A stretch of DNA of 55,135 nt from IMG/VR virus record IMGVR_UViG_3300034198_012209, positions 1 to 55,135 of that record; one strand, given 5' to 3'. This document shows positions 39,484 through 47,892 of this stretch, piece after piece (the first letter of the stretch is position 1; the number at the start of each line of letters is the position of its first letter). The position numbers were made by a program, and so were the translations under genes. Under the pieces are notes generated by a model. The model ran no database searches. It saw only the letters and a list, made by a program, of their open reading frames with translations, and was not told where the DNA came from. Source of the DNA: a virus.

Positions 39484-41907
39484 TTAAGCAAATCTATTGG
39501 AACGGTTAGCTTCGAATCCAATGCTTTGACAAGACGGATCACCTTTCAATGCGTACATGACATTCCAAGATGCTTGGAAGATCGGCATATCTGATGATTT
39601 GTTTGCTTGGTAACAAGTGAATTGGGAGCGTCCTACCCGGAAAGCAGGAACGATAGTACTGCCTTCAGGATTTTTACATCCTACCAGAACTGGGCAAGGA
39701 ATGCTATATCCTGCTCGCATAGCTCTACCGGTAAATTGGATGTACGTAACAGGTTGTCCAAACGCTTGGATACCGCTGTATTCATAGCCTGAAAGCGTTG
39801 CTTCTGGATTAGTAGCACCATTTATAGAGTACCCTTTCCAGTCTTTCTGAGTACTGTAAGGTATCTCTGTGTTTTGGCGTGTACTTGCTAGCTGAGGTTG
39901 GATTGATGGAAACATGACGGAGTTTTCTTCACGATGTATTATGAACTTTGTATCGTAAGATAACCATGTATCTTTTGGATCTATGTCTTTAAGGTAAGAG
40001 GTATCTTGTGATGGATTGTGAGACTTGTATTGATTAGCTGGTGTATTGTTACGATTACCGTTTCCAACAGCTTCTTTTACAGGGGATGGTCCGCCAAAAG
40101 TTTCTAAGTTGTTTGGATTAGGAAAAGATAGCCCGTCATAAGTTGAGTAATGAGCATTTCTTCTACGTTCTGCAAAAGTATGTACGTTTGCTGAATCTTG
40201 CACAAAGTTTACAGTAGAGTCTGGGCTTACTATTCTACGTTCTGGGTTATTAAGTGCTAGAGAGTTTTTAAAACGGTTAGGATCTTCTCCGTCATAAGGA
40301 TTGAATAGTATGTCGTATCCTGGTAGTAATGGACCTCTGTACCCAAACACGTTTTGAGTGTTTGCCATAAACTCTCTAGATATACCCCATTGCTGGTTGT
40401 AGTCTAAAGTTTGGTATAGAGCATCACCTTTAGGAACATCTCCTATGTTAGTTCTGTTAGTTTCGTTCCATGCAATATGTACTGGGAAGAAAAGACCGGT
40501 ATACAAAAATAAAGAGTTCAAGTTGTGAATGGTCATGTAGCTTAAACTAAAGTTTACTTCACGTGTGTATATGTCTTCTTTAATAGATATCTTATGCAGT
40601 AAGTGCCTAGGTTTTACTTGAGCATCTCCGTTACCTAAAACATCAGTGACTATTCCACTTATAGAATCTTTCAAAGAAGCAAAGTCTTCGCCTTGGAATG
40701 CTTGAGTACGTTGCATACGTTGTCGTACAATGCACATCATAGCGATCCATGCCCAACCTTTCCATACACCAGGACGTACTGTTATGTCCCCTTCAAAAGT
40801 ATTGTTCCAAGTAGTGAAACCCATACCTTCAAATGGATCGCTTCCAAGTAGATTAGAGTTTACAGTATGGCTTACAGATGCCTTTACAATGTTTGGAAGT
40901 ATTGGGTTATCGCTTTTTATTTCACGATCAACTATGGTGTACTCAATTTCTCGTCTAGTCTTTTTGTATTTGTATTTTTGAGTACGAGTAAATCCTGTTG
41001 GATGCAAAGGTTCAAAATAATGGTTTAGAAATTGGAGTAGTCTTGGAATAGCTGTTGGAGATTCTTTAAGCTTATTGAACATAGAACCGCTACCAGAAAA
41101 CTCTAGGTTTCCTGTAAGCGTAACTACTGCTGTACCGTCTTCGTCTATTTCGCATTCTTGTTCTTCAGTGTGTGAGACTAAAAAAGACGCTGAGTACGTT
41201 TCTTGAATAGCATTTATTTCAGGTATCCCAGGTGAAAACAATGTCTTTAAGTAGTTATCAACTAACTCAGCCATTGACTTATGTCCAGCATAAGTTCTAG
41301 CGTAATCTCTAATTTCTCTTGAGCCTATGTAATCACCTCCTAGGTATCCAGTTTGTACGTTAGTATCTTCTAGGTTTGATGTTAGAGGTACTTTTACAGG
41401 TCCTACAGGAATGTTAAATACGCACCGCCATTTACATCTAGCTGCGTTGTTAGCTCCTAACGGTTCCCAAGTTAGTACTTCAGGATAAGGTCCTTCAAAA
41501 GTATTGAAAACTACTGCTAAAGGATTTTTAGATTGTCCTTGATTTATTCCTGTAATAGATGTAACTGTGTTGTTTATAGCACGACCAGCAATATTTAACT
41601 TGGTTCCTGCACCATGATAGTACAAGATAAGTTCTTTGTTAGGTGAGAGTAACTGTTCACGGATATAGTCTACTTCTAGATCGATACCTCTTGTAAGTGT
41701 GTTGTTGAATACATTTTCTGTGTACTGGATTGTTTCGTTTGTAATAATGAAGTCTACTTCGAGAGTACACCTAACATGTTTTACAAACATGTTATCTTCT
41801 GTATAGACGTTCTGGTGGTTCAATGTTACTTTGTTGAAACTGTTGAACGTTAGGTTTCCATACTTTACAGCTTCGTACTTGCAAGTAATTGTTGGTTGAT
41901 CTGGCAT
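39484..41907 (-). CDS. Large tail protein, 807 aa
   Basis: Beta-rich throughout with Asn/Thr repeats; the N-terminal 250 residues hold NITGINQG- and WEPLGANNAARC-like segments and a RCKWRCVF patch. The gene lies between the tape measure and the frameshifted chaperone. A minor tail or baseplate role is expected by position and composition. No family recognised. A predicted internal repeat pairs residues 1-300 with 250-500, but I cannot verify it by eye. Confidence 0.75.
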   Translation of the reverse strand: MPDQPTITCKYEAVKYGNLTFNSFNKVTLNHQNVYTEDNMFVKHVRCTLEVDFIITNETIQYTENVFNNTLTRGIDLEVDYIREQLLSPNKELILYYHGAGTKLNIAGRAINNTVTSITGINQGQSKNPLAVVFNTFEGPYPEVLTWEPLGANNAARCKWRCVFNIPVGPVKVPLTSNLEDTNVQTGYLGGDYIGSREIRDYARTYAGHKSMAELVDNYLKTLFSPGIPEINAIQETYSASFLVSHTEEQECEIDEDGTAVVTLTGNLEFSGSGSMFNKLKESPTAIPRLLQFLNHYFEPLHPTGFTRTQKYKYKKTRREIEYTIVDREIKSDNPILPNIVKASVSHTVNSNLLGSDPFEGMGFTTWNNTFEGDITVRPGVWKGWAWIAMMCIVRQRMQRTQAFQGEDFASLKDSISGIVTDVLGNGDAQVKPRHLLHKISIKEDIYTREVNFSLSYMTIHNLNSLFLYTGLFFPVHIAWNETNRTNIGDVPKGDALYQTLDYNQQWGISREFMANTQNVFGYRGPLLPGYDILFNPYDGEDPNRFKNSLALNNPERRIVSPDSTVNFVQDSANVHTFAERRRNAHYSTYDGLSFPNPNNLETFGGPSPVKEAVGNGNRNNTPANQYKSHNPSQDTSYLKDIDPKDTWLSYDTKFIIHREENSVMFPSIQPQLASTRQNTEIPYSTQKDWKGYSINGATNPEATLSGYEYSGIQAFGQPVTYIQFTGRAMRAGYSIPCPVLVGCKNPEGSTIVPAFRVGRSQFTCYQANKSSDMPIFQASWNVMYALKGDPSCQSIGFEANRSNRFA

Positions 41908-41924
41908 AATTAGTACCTTTAGTA

Positions 41925-44804
41925 TTATGGGTTGTTTTTGTTTCTTGGATCGTTTGACATAAAATCTTCAGTGTAGTTCTTTACTCCACTACCTTTACTC
42001 CAACCAGTTAGTAAGTTCATAAGCATTTGAGAACCTAGAACTAATTGTTTAACTAAAGCATATAAAGGCCATAAGATTATTTCTAGTAGACTCCAAATAG
42101 AAGATAATAGCAATACCGACATTCTTATCATGGCTACTACGAATGTCAAAATGTCTATGAGGAAAATAGCTAGACCGTCTATTACTCCCCATATATCTAC
42201 ACCTAATTGGTATAGTTGATTGCTCATTGCACTTGAAGATTTTTGGTAGTTAGCTAAATCTTTTCCGTACTGGTTAGCTAAAGACATATTCACAGACAAT
42301 CTATTCAAAGTTTGTTCTACTTTAGCTAGCACTAGTTCTGGCGAAAACCCTGCAACTTCTTCACTAGTGTTTTCGGCTATTTCAGCAAGTATACCTGTCA
42401 TTTGAGTGATACCTACAGCTACTGTAGCTAGTGGACCGCCTATTATTCCTAACGCTAAAGCTCCACCGCCTACAGTAGCAGCATTGCCAAATACTTGAGA
42501 TCCTTGAGTTCCTTTAGGCGTTGACGCTTGAACCATTGGGCCGGTTGCTTGTTGAATCAATGCCCATCTAGCAAAGTTTTGACGAACTTTGTCCATGTCT
42601 ACTTTTGACGAAGGTAGTAGTAAAGATAGGTTTTCTCTTTTAGGAGGAATATCATCAGGACCTTCCGAAGCTGCTGAAGGTACTCCGGTGTTTCCTCCAC
42701 CACCGCCCATACCACCAGCATTACTTGCTAATTTTGCATTGTATTGTGGCGATGCTCCTTTGGCTCTAAAGGATTCTGGTAAAAACTTACCTTGTCCTGC
42801 TTTATGGGCTTCAAGTATTTCATCTCTAGTTAATTCGGTTTCTGTAGGTACAGAGTTCATTACTCTGGTAAATTCTTTATCGTAAGCTATTTTAACTTTC
42901 TTTAATAGTTCAGAAGACCTTACTGTATCTTTGTTGGCTTCCATTGTTTGTATACCAACTTCAAACGCTTGTTCTTCAGCAATTTGTTTATAAGTACCTT
43001 TTACATACTTACCAAATTGTTTCATGTAAGTATCGATTATCTTATCTTCTTCTTTTCCTTGTACTTCCATTTGACGAATATCGCGTTCAATTTTTCCTTG
43101 AACAAAACCAGCAGTTGCACGTTCAGAAAGTTTGCTAGTTATGTCGGCTTCAATTTTTGCAAATTCAGCTTCAATTTTGTTTCTAGAATCACTAACTTCT
43201 TTTAACCGATCCATTAACCAGTTAATATTTTCTATTGACTGATTTTCTTCTGGTTTGTTTACTTCTTTACGAATCTTTTCAATTAAAGTAGCTTCTAAAG
43301 AATTGCGAGCATTTTCATTACGAGTTTCAAAAGCTAGAAGCAACTTCATCTGTGCTCTAACTTCTTCTTCAATATTCTGTTGTACAATATCTAAATTTTC
43401 AGACCTACGACCTTTATCAAAAGTTTTCTGGAGAGAAGAAAATAAATTGGATTCTTTTTCTCCATAAAGAGACGACTCGAATGAACGAGTGACGTTTTCT
43501 ATTCTTGCTCGTAGTACTGGAAAGGGATCGTCTTCTTTTCCCATATCTTCGTCGTCAAAGTTTTCTCCTTCGAATCCTGCTGGTGCTTTAGGACCTTTAC
43601 CCTTACCGCCACCACCAGAACCCGTTCCTATTTTAGAAATACCATAAGCAATATCCTTCAAAGCATCGTTGACTGGAAGGATAGCATTAGAAACCATTTT
43701 TTTGGCTTCTTCATTAGCTTGCTTTTTTTTGCTAGCCTGTTCTTGCTTACGCTTAGATTTTTCTTCTTCGTACTTTGTAGCGTTTTCTTCTTTGCTATAG
43801 TCAAATATGTTTTCTTGTTTTTTAGTAGGTGGAACTACAGACTGACTACCAACGGTTTTTGAAGCAGATTGCTTAGGTGTTTTTTTAGACTTTTCTAAAA
43901 CACTAGAAGTATTGGTAGCTTTTTGAACATCAATATTTTTTTCAGCGTTTACTACAAATACTGTAACTAGTTCATCGCCTGATGGCGTTTTACGAATATT
44001 GATTACTGAGTCATATCCTTCTTTTTTTACTTTTTCAACAATTTGATCTATTGGATTAAATTGATTATTTGCGTAATTGTTCCAGTCTTCATTTGAGACT
44101 ACTAATGGATTAGATACTTGTATAGAATGTTGCGACGTTTCTCCGTAAGTTTTTGCAAATACTTCAGAACTGCTAAAATATTGTGGACCTTTAGGTTCAG
44201 TAGTACTTTTACCTCTAATTCCACGAAACATTGGTATAGTAGCTATTTTATTTACAATACTTTGCTCAACTTCAAAACTAGTATTGCTTTGTGATTGTAT
44301 AGGCTTATCTACATCTTTAGATGATGATTTAAGTGTAGGATTAGACATCTCTTGAGATAGAGCACTTGGTTGTTGTCCAAGTACAGACTGCTGCATTAGC
44401 TTGTCAGACGCTTTAGACATGGCAGCAGTTATTTGGCTCTTTAAACGATTCTTTTTTTCATTTGGATGCCCTCTACGTTCTTCTATTTGAGATAGAGGTT
44501 TTCCACGAATAATTTGTTCACCACCTACTAGAGTATTTTTCTTAGTAAGTAAGTCTTTAAGTCCTGTTCCTATTTGTGTCTTAGTTAAAGCAAGGAACTC
44601 TTTTATTTCAGGACCAGTGGCACTACCGTCTAGATATTTAGCTTGTATCTCTTTTACACGAGATAGTTGTTGTTCTGTAAGTGGTTCAGGCGTTTTCTTT
44701 TTAGTTGCAGGTTTCTTAGCACTAGTTTCAGAATCTACATCAGACTTTTTGTTCTTATCGTTTGATTCGTCGTAGGTTATGCCTACATTGATTCCGCTAG
44801 TCAT
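41925..44804 (-). CDS. Tape-measure protein with ADP-ribosyltransferase-like insertion
   Basis: At 959 aa, helical, with long Lys/Glu coiled-coil regions (residues 340-700) and hydrophobic C-terminal spans (about 780-800 and 880-930), it fits a tape measure. Residues 190-290 instead show MFRGIRGKS, PQYFSSSEVFAKTYGE, VSNPLVV and GYDSVINI then VTVFVV, the order seen in ART/PolyVal-type ADP-ribosyltransferase-like domains. The protein would be injected with the DNA, so an enzymatic domain could act in the host. This is a pattern match; the catalytic residues should be modelled. One pyrimidine-CCAG copy encodes LFSSLQKTF. Confidence 0.75.
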   Translation of the reverse strand: MTSGINVGITYDESNDKNKKSDVDSETSAKKPATKKKTPEPLTEQQLSRVKEIQAKYLDGSATGPEIKEFLALTKTQIGTGLKDLLTKKNTLVGGEQIIRGKPLSQIEERRGHPNEKKNRLKSQITAAMSKASDKLMQQSVLGQQPSALSQEMSNPTLKSSSKDVDKPIQSQSNTSFEVEQSIVNKIATIPMFRGIRGKSTTEPKGPQYFSSSEVFAKTYGETSQHSIQVSNPLVVSNEDWNNYANNQFNPIDQIVEKVKKEGYDSVINIRKTPSGDELVTVFVVNAEKNIDVQKATNTSSVLEKSKKTPKQSASKTVGSQSVVPPTKKQENIFDYSKEENATKYEEEKSKRKQEQASKKKQANEEAKKMVSNAILPVNDALKDIAYGISKIGTGSGGGGKGKGPKAPAGFEGENFDDEDMGKEDDPFPVLRARIENVTRSFESSLYGEKESNLFSSLQKTFDKGRRSENLDIVQQNIEEEVRAQMKLLLAFETRNENARNSLEATLIEKIRKEVNKPEENQSIENINWLMDRLKEVSDSRNKIEAEFAKIEADITSKLSERATAGFVQGKIERDIRQMEVQGKEEDKIIDTYMKQFGKYVKGTYKQIAEEQAFEVGIQTMEANKDTVRSSELLKKVKIAYDKEFTRVMNSVPTETELTRDEILEAHKAGQGKFLPESFRAKGASPQYNAKLASNAGGMGGGGGNTGVPSAASEGPDDIPPKRENLSLLLPSSKVDMDKVRQNFARWALIQQATGPMVQASTPKGTQGSQVFGNAATVGGGALALGIIGGPLATVAVGITQMTGILAEIAENTSEEVAGFSPELVLAKVEQTLNRLSVNMSLANQYGKDLANYQKSSSAMSNQLYQLGVDIWGVIDGLAIFLIDILTFVVAMIRMSVLLLSSIWSLLEIILWPLYALVKQLVLGSQMLMNLLTGWSKGSGVKNYTEDFMSNDPRNKNNP
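43424..43443 (-). repeat. Pyrimidine-CCAGRAA motif in tape-measure gene
   Basis: Sense strand TTTTCTTCTCTCCAGAAAAC; read as FSSLQKT. Confidence 0.55.
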
Positions 44805-44842
44805 GATTGCTACTTAGTTGGATATGGACTTTTAAAACGACT

Positions 44843-44867
44843 ATAGCCTAGCACTACGCTAGGCTAT
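44843..44867 (-). terminator. Hairpin terminator after the tail tube gene
   Basis: ATAGCCTAGC and GCTAGGCTAT form a perfect 10-bp stem with a 5-nt loop. On the minus strand it is followed by GTCGTTTTAAAAG, a weak T-run, so termination is probably partial and lets the tape measure be expressed at lower level. Confidence 0.65.
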
Positions 44868-44908
44868 TGTCTCATTTTTAGTGTAGACTTGCAATAAGCA
44901 ATCCTAGA

Positions 44909-45541
44909 CTACGCTGCTCGCACAAAATAGTTAAGCTGATTGCCGCAAACAGACCCAAAGGATGCCGCTGGTTGTCCAGTTGCGAGTGCTCCAGAACTCC
45001 AATCGGGAAGGATATGAAATGCAATAGGTATTTTACGTAGACTAGCAGCGTACTTAATAGATACTGGATCTGCTGTAAGTACTGCTTTAGCAAAAGTAAT
45101 TGATCCTAGAGCTGTTGCTTGAGCACCTGCACCTACTAAGTCTAGAAGTTTTGCTGTAGTGCCGCCACAAGGAGTTAGAACTAATGGACGAGCCATTTTG
45201 CTAAGCAATTGTCCAGTACTGTTCGGTACAGTTCCTTGAAACCTAAAAATGTCACCGTCCCATGCAGTAGCAGGTGGTACAGCAAGTCCTGTGAAAATAG
45301 TACCGTCTTGATCGTTGTCAAATGCTAATAGAATATCCGTGATTACTTCGTGGTCTGCTTCCATTAGAACGGTTCGAAGTGTCATGTCAATTCCTTGAAA
45401 GACCCCATCTACCATACCACGGTATTGGTCAACGCGAATTTCTTCGTAGATCCTATTGAAGGTAAGCTCGAAACCGTCTTCAGTGGTTCCCATAGGCTTA
45501 CCGTTGAATGTTGCGTTAAAGGCCCCTGCAATAAAACTCAT
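44909..45541 (-). CDS. Tail tube protein
   Basis: The 210-aa protein starts MSFIAGAFNATFNGKPMG and has a TLRTVLMEADHEVITDILLAF segment typical of major tail tube proteins, with a beta-sandwich composition and position between the tail connectors and the tape measure. A partial terminator directly downstream is consistent with high expression. Recognition is by fold pattern and position. Confidence 0.75.
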   Translation of the reverse strand: MSFIAGAFNATFNGKPMGTTEDGFELTFNRIYEEIRVDQYRGMVDGVFQGIDMTLRTVLMEADHEVITDILLAFDNDQDGTIFTGLAVPPATAWDGDIFRFQGTVPNSTGQLLSKMARPLVLTPCGGTTAKLLDLVGAGAQATALGSITFAKAVLTADPVSIKYAASLRKIPIAFHILPDWSSGALATGQPAASFGSVCGNQLNYFVRAA

Positions 45542-46101
45542 AGCTTTTTAAGCTCCTGTGCTAACTTGATTTGATTTGTAACTATTTTCCGTTCACGTAG
45601 CATTCTACTTGCATTTTCGATTTTTGTCAAAACTGCATCAAGTTCTTCAATACTAGGAATTTTATTGGTTGTCGATAAATCTTGACGTATTTCTTCGACT
45701 TTTCCTACTACTGAATTTTCTGGGTTGTCTTCATCTTCAATATCAACAGTTTGCATAAACTCGTCAAGAGATGCCATTTCTTTTTTAGCTAACTCTAACT
45801 TTTCTTTACTTTCTATCCATTTTCTACAACGAAAACAGGTAGCTGCTTTAGGTACTGCTGTTGTAACTTGAGGCAATGTTACTGCGTTACAAGCAGTTGC
45901 CCATTTTTGACCAGAAGCAACCATGAGCACGCCATTACCTGTTGAGGTATGCACCACTCTATTTTTTGGTATTTCTTCAACTGGTATGATTAAGCAGATA
46001 TTTACTAACTGAGTTTGTTTTGCTCCTTCGCAACATTTGGCTAACCGTTGAGAAGGATGGAAAGTTCTTCTGCGACATCTTTGGCATTCAAAAGCAAACA
46101 T
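45538..46101 (-). CDS. 187-aa protein with two zinc-ribbon-like pairs
   Basis: MFAFECQRCRRRTF...CCEG and later CFRCRKW suggest two zinc sites, then a heptad-like helical half. ATG overlaps the tail tube gene by 4 nt and follows a 19-bp element with GAAGGAAG as ribosome site. No known function; position suggests a tail or neck factor or a regulator of the tail genes. Confidence 0.7.
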   Translation of the reverse strand: MFAFECQRCRRRTFHPSQRLAKCCEGAKQTQLVNICLIIPVEEIPKNRVVHTSTGNGVLMVASGQKWATACNAVTLPQVTTAVPKAATCFRCRKWIESKEKLELAKKEMASLDEFMQTVDIEDEDNPENSVVGKVEEIRQDLSTTNKIPSIEELDAVLTKIENASRMLRERKIVTNQIKLAQELKKL

Positions 46102-46115
46102 AGGATACTTCCTTC

Positions 46116-46134
46116 TGCAATGCAGAATTTATTA
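46116..46134 (-). promoter_or_regulatory. 19-bp dispersed element before the 187-aa gene
   Basis: The minus strand reads TAATAAATTCTGCATTGCA, then GAAGGAAG and ATG. It is the right-hand half of a near-perfect inverted pair with 46147-46165. Confidence 0.65.
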
Positions 46135-46146
46135 GCGAAAGGTGTC

Positions 46147-46165
46147 TAATAAATTCAGCATTGCA
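46147..46165 (+). promoter_or_regulatory. 19-bp dispersed element, inverted partner copy
   Basis: TAATAAATTCAGCATTGCA reads rightward; with the copy at 46116-46134 (plus one base on each inner side) it forms a 20-bp stem with a single mismatch and a 10-nt loop. It overlaps the stop codon of the gene at 46155-46766. No rightward gene follows, so if it is active it would make antisense RNA or act as a terminator. Confidence 0.55.
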
Positions 46166-46766
46166 CACCGTAAATTCTGGAGGGGGAAAGAAAACGACAG
46201 GTGTAAGTATGGCCTGCCGGACGTTCTGATAAAGTTTCTTTACCGTCACTAGCAGAAAAGTAATCTGCTAATCTTGGTATTGGTTGTGCATCTGCTCCAG
46301 TATACTCAAAACCATCTACTATGTCTACACTATTTGTAAGATAGTCATATACATCTTTAGGATACGCTTTTAAGTTACGTTTTAAGTACTCTAATAAGAT
46401 CATATTATTACTACTGTTTGTTTTACTTATAGTAGTAATAACTATATCTTTAATAAGATTTAAAGACGTATACTCTTCATTCATATACGCAGCTAAACGA
46501 TCAGTAGGTGCTAATCTAGTTCTAGCTCCGCATACAATGTCAAAACCTATTCTATCATATACGTAGTTCTTAGGACCTTCACTACGTTGTTCTGCATAGT
46601 TGACTCTAGACTCTGGATAAATGAGAATGAAGAACTGTCCTACTGTTGGTGGAGGTTGGTCGTAAGCTGTTACGTGAATGCAGTCAGTGTTGATCTTAGG
46701 AACCTTGGTAAGTACTGATTCATTGAGTACAGATTGTACAAGTTCTAGAATAGTCTTTTCAAACAT
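46155..46766 (-). CDS. Putative tail terminator or neck protein
   Basis: The 203-aa protein has an alpha/beta pattern with VGQFFILIYPESRVNYAEQ near residue 45 and DIVCGARTRLAPT near residue 75, typical of phage tail terminator or head-tail proteins. It lies between connector genes and the tail tube. Function inferred by order. Its last codons lie within a 19-bp element and a pyrimidine-CCAG copy encodes SPSRI. Confidence 0.65.
   Translation of the reverse strand: MFEKTILELVQSVLNESVLTKVPKINTDCIHVTAYDQPPPTVGQFFILIYPESRVNYAEQRSEGPKNYVYDRIGFDIVCGARTRLAPTDRLAAYMNEEYTSLNLIKDIVITTISKTNSSNNMILLEYLKRNLKAYPKDVYDYLTNSVDIVDGFEYTGADAQPIPRLADYFSASDGKETLSERPAGHTYTCRFLSPSRIYGVQC
46173..46194 (-). repeat. 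Pyrimidine-CCAGRAA motif at the end of the tail-terminator gene
   Basis: Sense strand TTTTCTTTCCCCCTCCAGAA then TT; read as LSPSRI, five codons from the stop. Confidence 0.55.
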
Positions 46767-46786
46767 TTTATTTTCTACTCCAGAAG

Positions 46787-47398
46787 CTATTGGGGTGCAG
46801 GGGGATTAGGTCTAAGCTTTGATCTAGCTTTTTCTATCATTTGTAGTCTACGTTTAGCTCTGTTCATTTTACGAAGTACGTCTCGTCTTTTCCAGTAGTT
46901 ACGTAGAATTGGTAACGATTTTTTTACTGCATCTCGAATCAACCTACTATCTTGTATAAAGATAGGACGCTTTGCATCTACGTAGCCTGCATAGGGTACA
47001 TTTACTGCAAAGAAGATATTGTCTAAAGTAATTCGTACTACTTGTTCTGCTCTTGGCACGTAGTAACCATTTCTAAAGTAGCCTGGTTTTAGTGCTTCTA
47101 ATAAACGTCTAGTACGAATGTTAATTGCAATAACACCAGCATATCGATAATTAAGACGTTTCTTTATGGCTATGGTCCTACTGCTTAGCGGGTCCCATGA
47201 TATACCATATTGATCTACGCCTTTAAGTTTTCGATATGCTGGTACTACTGCTTTTTGTAAAAAAGCTGTGTAGTTCAACTTAATTACATTGTACAGGATT
47301 AAGTTCAAAGCAAAGTACTTGAACTCGTCATCCATCTGTTCTTCAGTGAATCCAGTTTCTCTGACTAGATCAAGATATATTTGACCATTTACAGCCAT
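46787..47398 (-). CDS. Putative head-tail joining protein
   Basis: The basic 203-aa protein (RKMNRAKRRLQMIEKARSKL end) has an HK97-gp10-like appearance with an alpha/beta middle. It overlaps the next upstream gene by 10 nt. In head-gene order after the connector, it probably closes or completes the head-tail joint. Confidence 0.65.
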   Translation of the reverse strand: MAVNGQIYLDLVRETGFTEEQMDDEFKYFALNLILYNVIKLNYTAFLQKAVVPAYRKLKGVDQYGISWDPLSSRTIAIKKRLNYRYAGVIAINIRTRRLLEALKPGYFRNGYYVPRAEQVVRITLDNIFFAVNVPYAGYVDAKRPIFIQDSRLIRDAVKKSLPILRNYWKRRDVLRKMNRAKRRLQMIEKARSKLRPNPPAPQ

Positions 47399-47889
47399 AG
47401 AAATGGAATCATCCTATTTAGGAACTGTCCACTTACAGTACGGTTAGAAGTTATAGCGTCAACTCGAACAGGACTAAATGGGAATCTGTTATCTGATGAT
47501 ACGTTCTGGTAAACTACTAAGGTATTTCCAGAACGAGGAAGTTCGGACAGGTACAATTCGCCATTAGCTATTTGTTCAAGGTCTGCTAGAGCTTCTACAT
47601 ATTGCTCTGCGTATAGTGAAGGATTACCTCTACGAATTGACAAGAGATAACAACCTATTATGGTTGCTATCTCTCTAATTCTTGGAGATGCCATTAGGTT
47701 TATGTCATCGAAACTTTTATTCAAAATTTGTTTGACTCTACCAGTAGCTCTTTCAACTATCTCGTAAATGACTTCATCATTGTCAGCAACATCGTCTGTA
47801 TGGAGTAATGTCCCATCTTCTGAAAACAGACGTAGCATCTCGTCTTCAGAAGTAAACAGATATGCGTATCTCTGACCTGATAGAGTCAT
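47389..47889 (-). CDS. Putative head-tail connector (adaptor)
   Basis: A helical 166-aa protein (AYLFTSEDEMLRLFSEDG, then VIYEIVERATGRVKQIL) with the compact helical-bundle look and position of phage adaptor proteins (HK97 gp6 type), directly after the major capsid gene. Assigned from order. Confidence 0.65.
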   Translation of the reverse strand: MTLSGQRYAYLFTSEDEMLRLFSEDGTLLHTDDVADNDEVIYEIVERATGRVKQILNKSFDDINLMASPRIREIATIIGCYLLSIRRGNPSLYAEQYVEALADLEQIANGELYLSELPRSGNTLVVYQNVSSDNRFPFSPVRVDAITSNRTVSGQFLNRMIPFLWL

Positions 47890-47892
47890 TGA

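Noticed and set aside
5129-46165. 19-bp elements as integrase att sites
   Set aside because: There is no integrase gene and the copies are tied to start codons rather than to a single recombination site.
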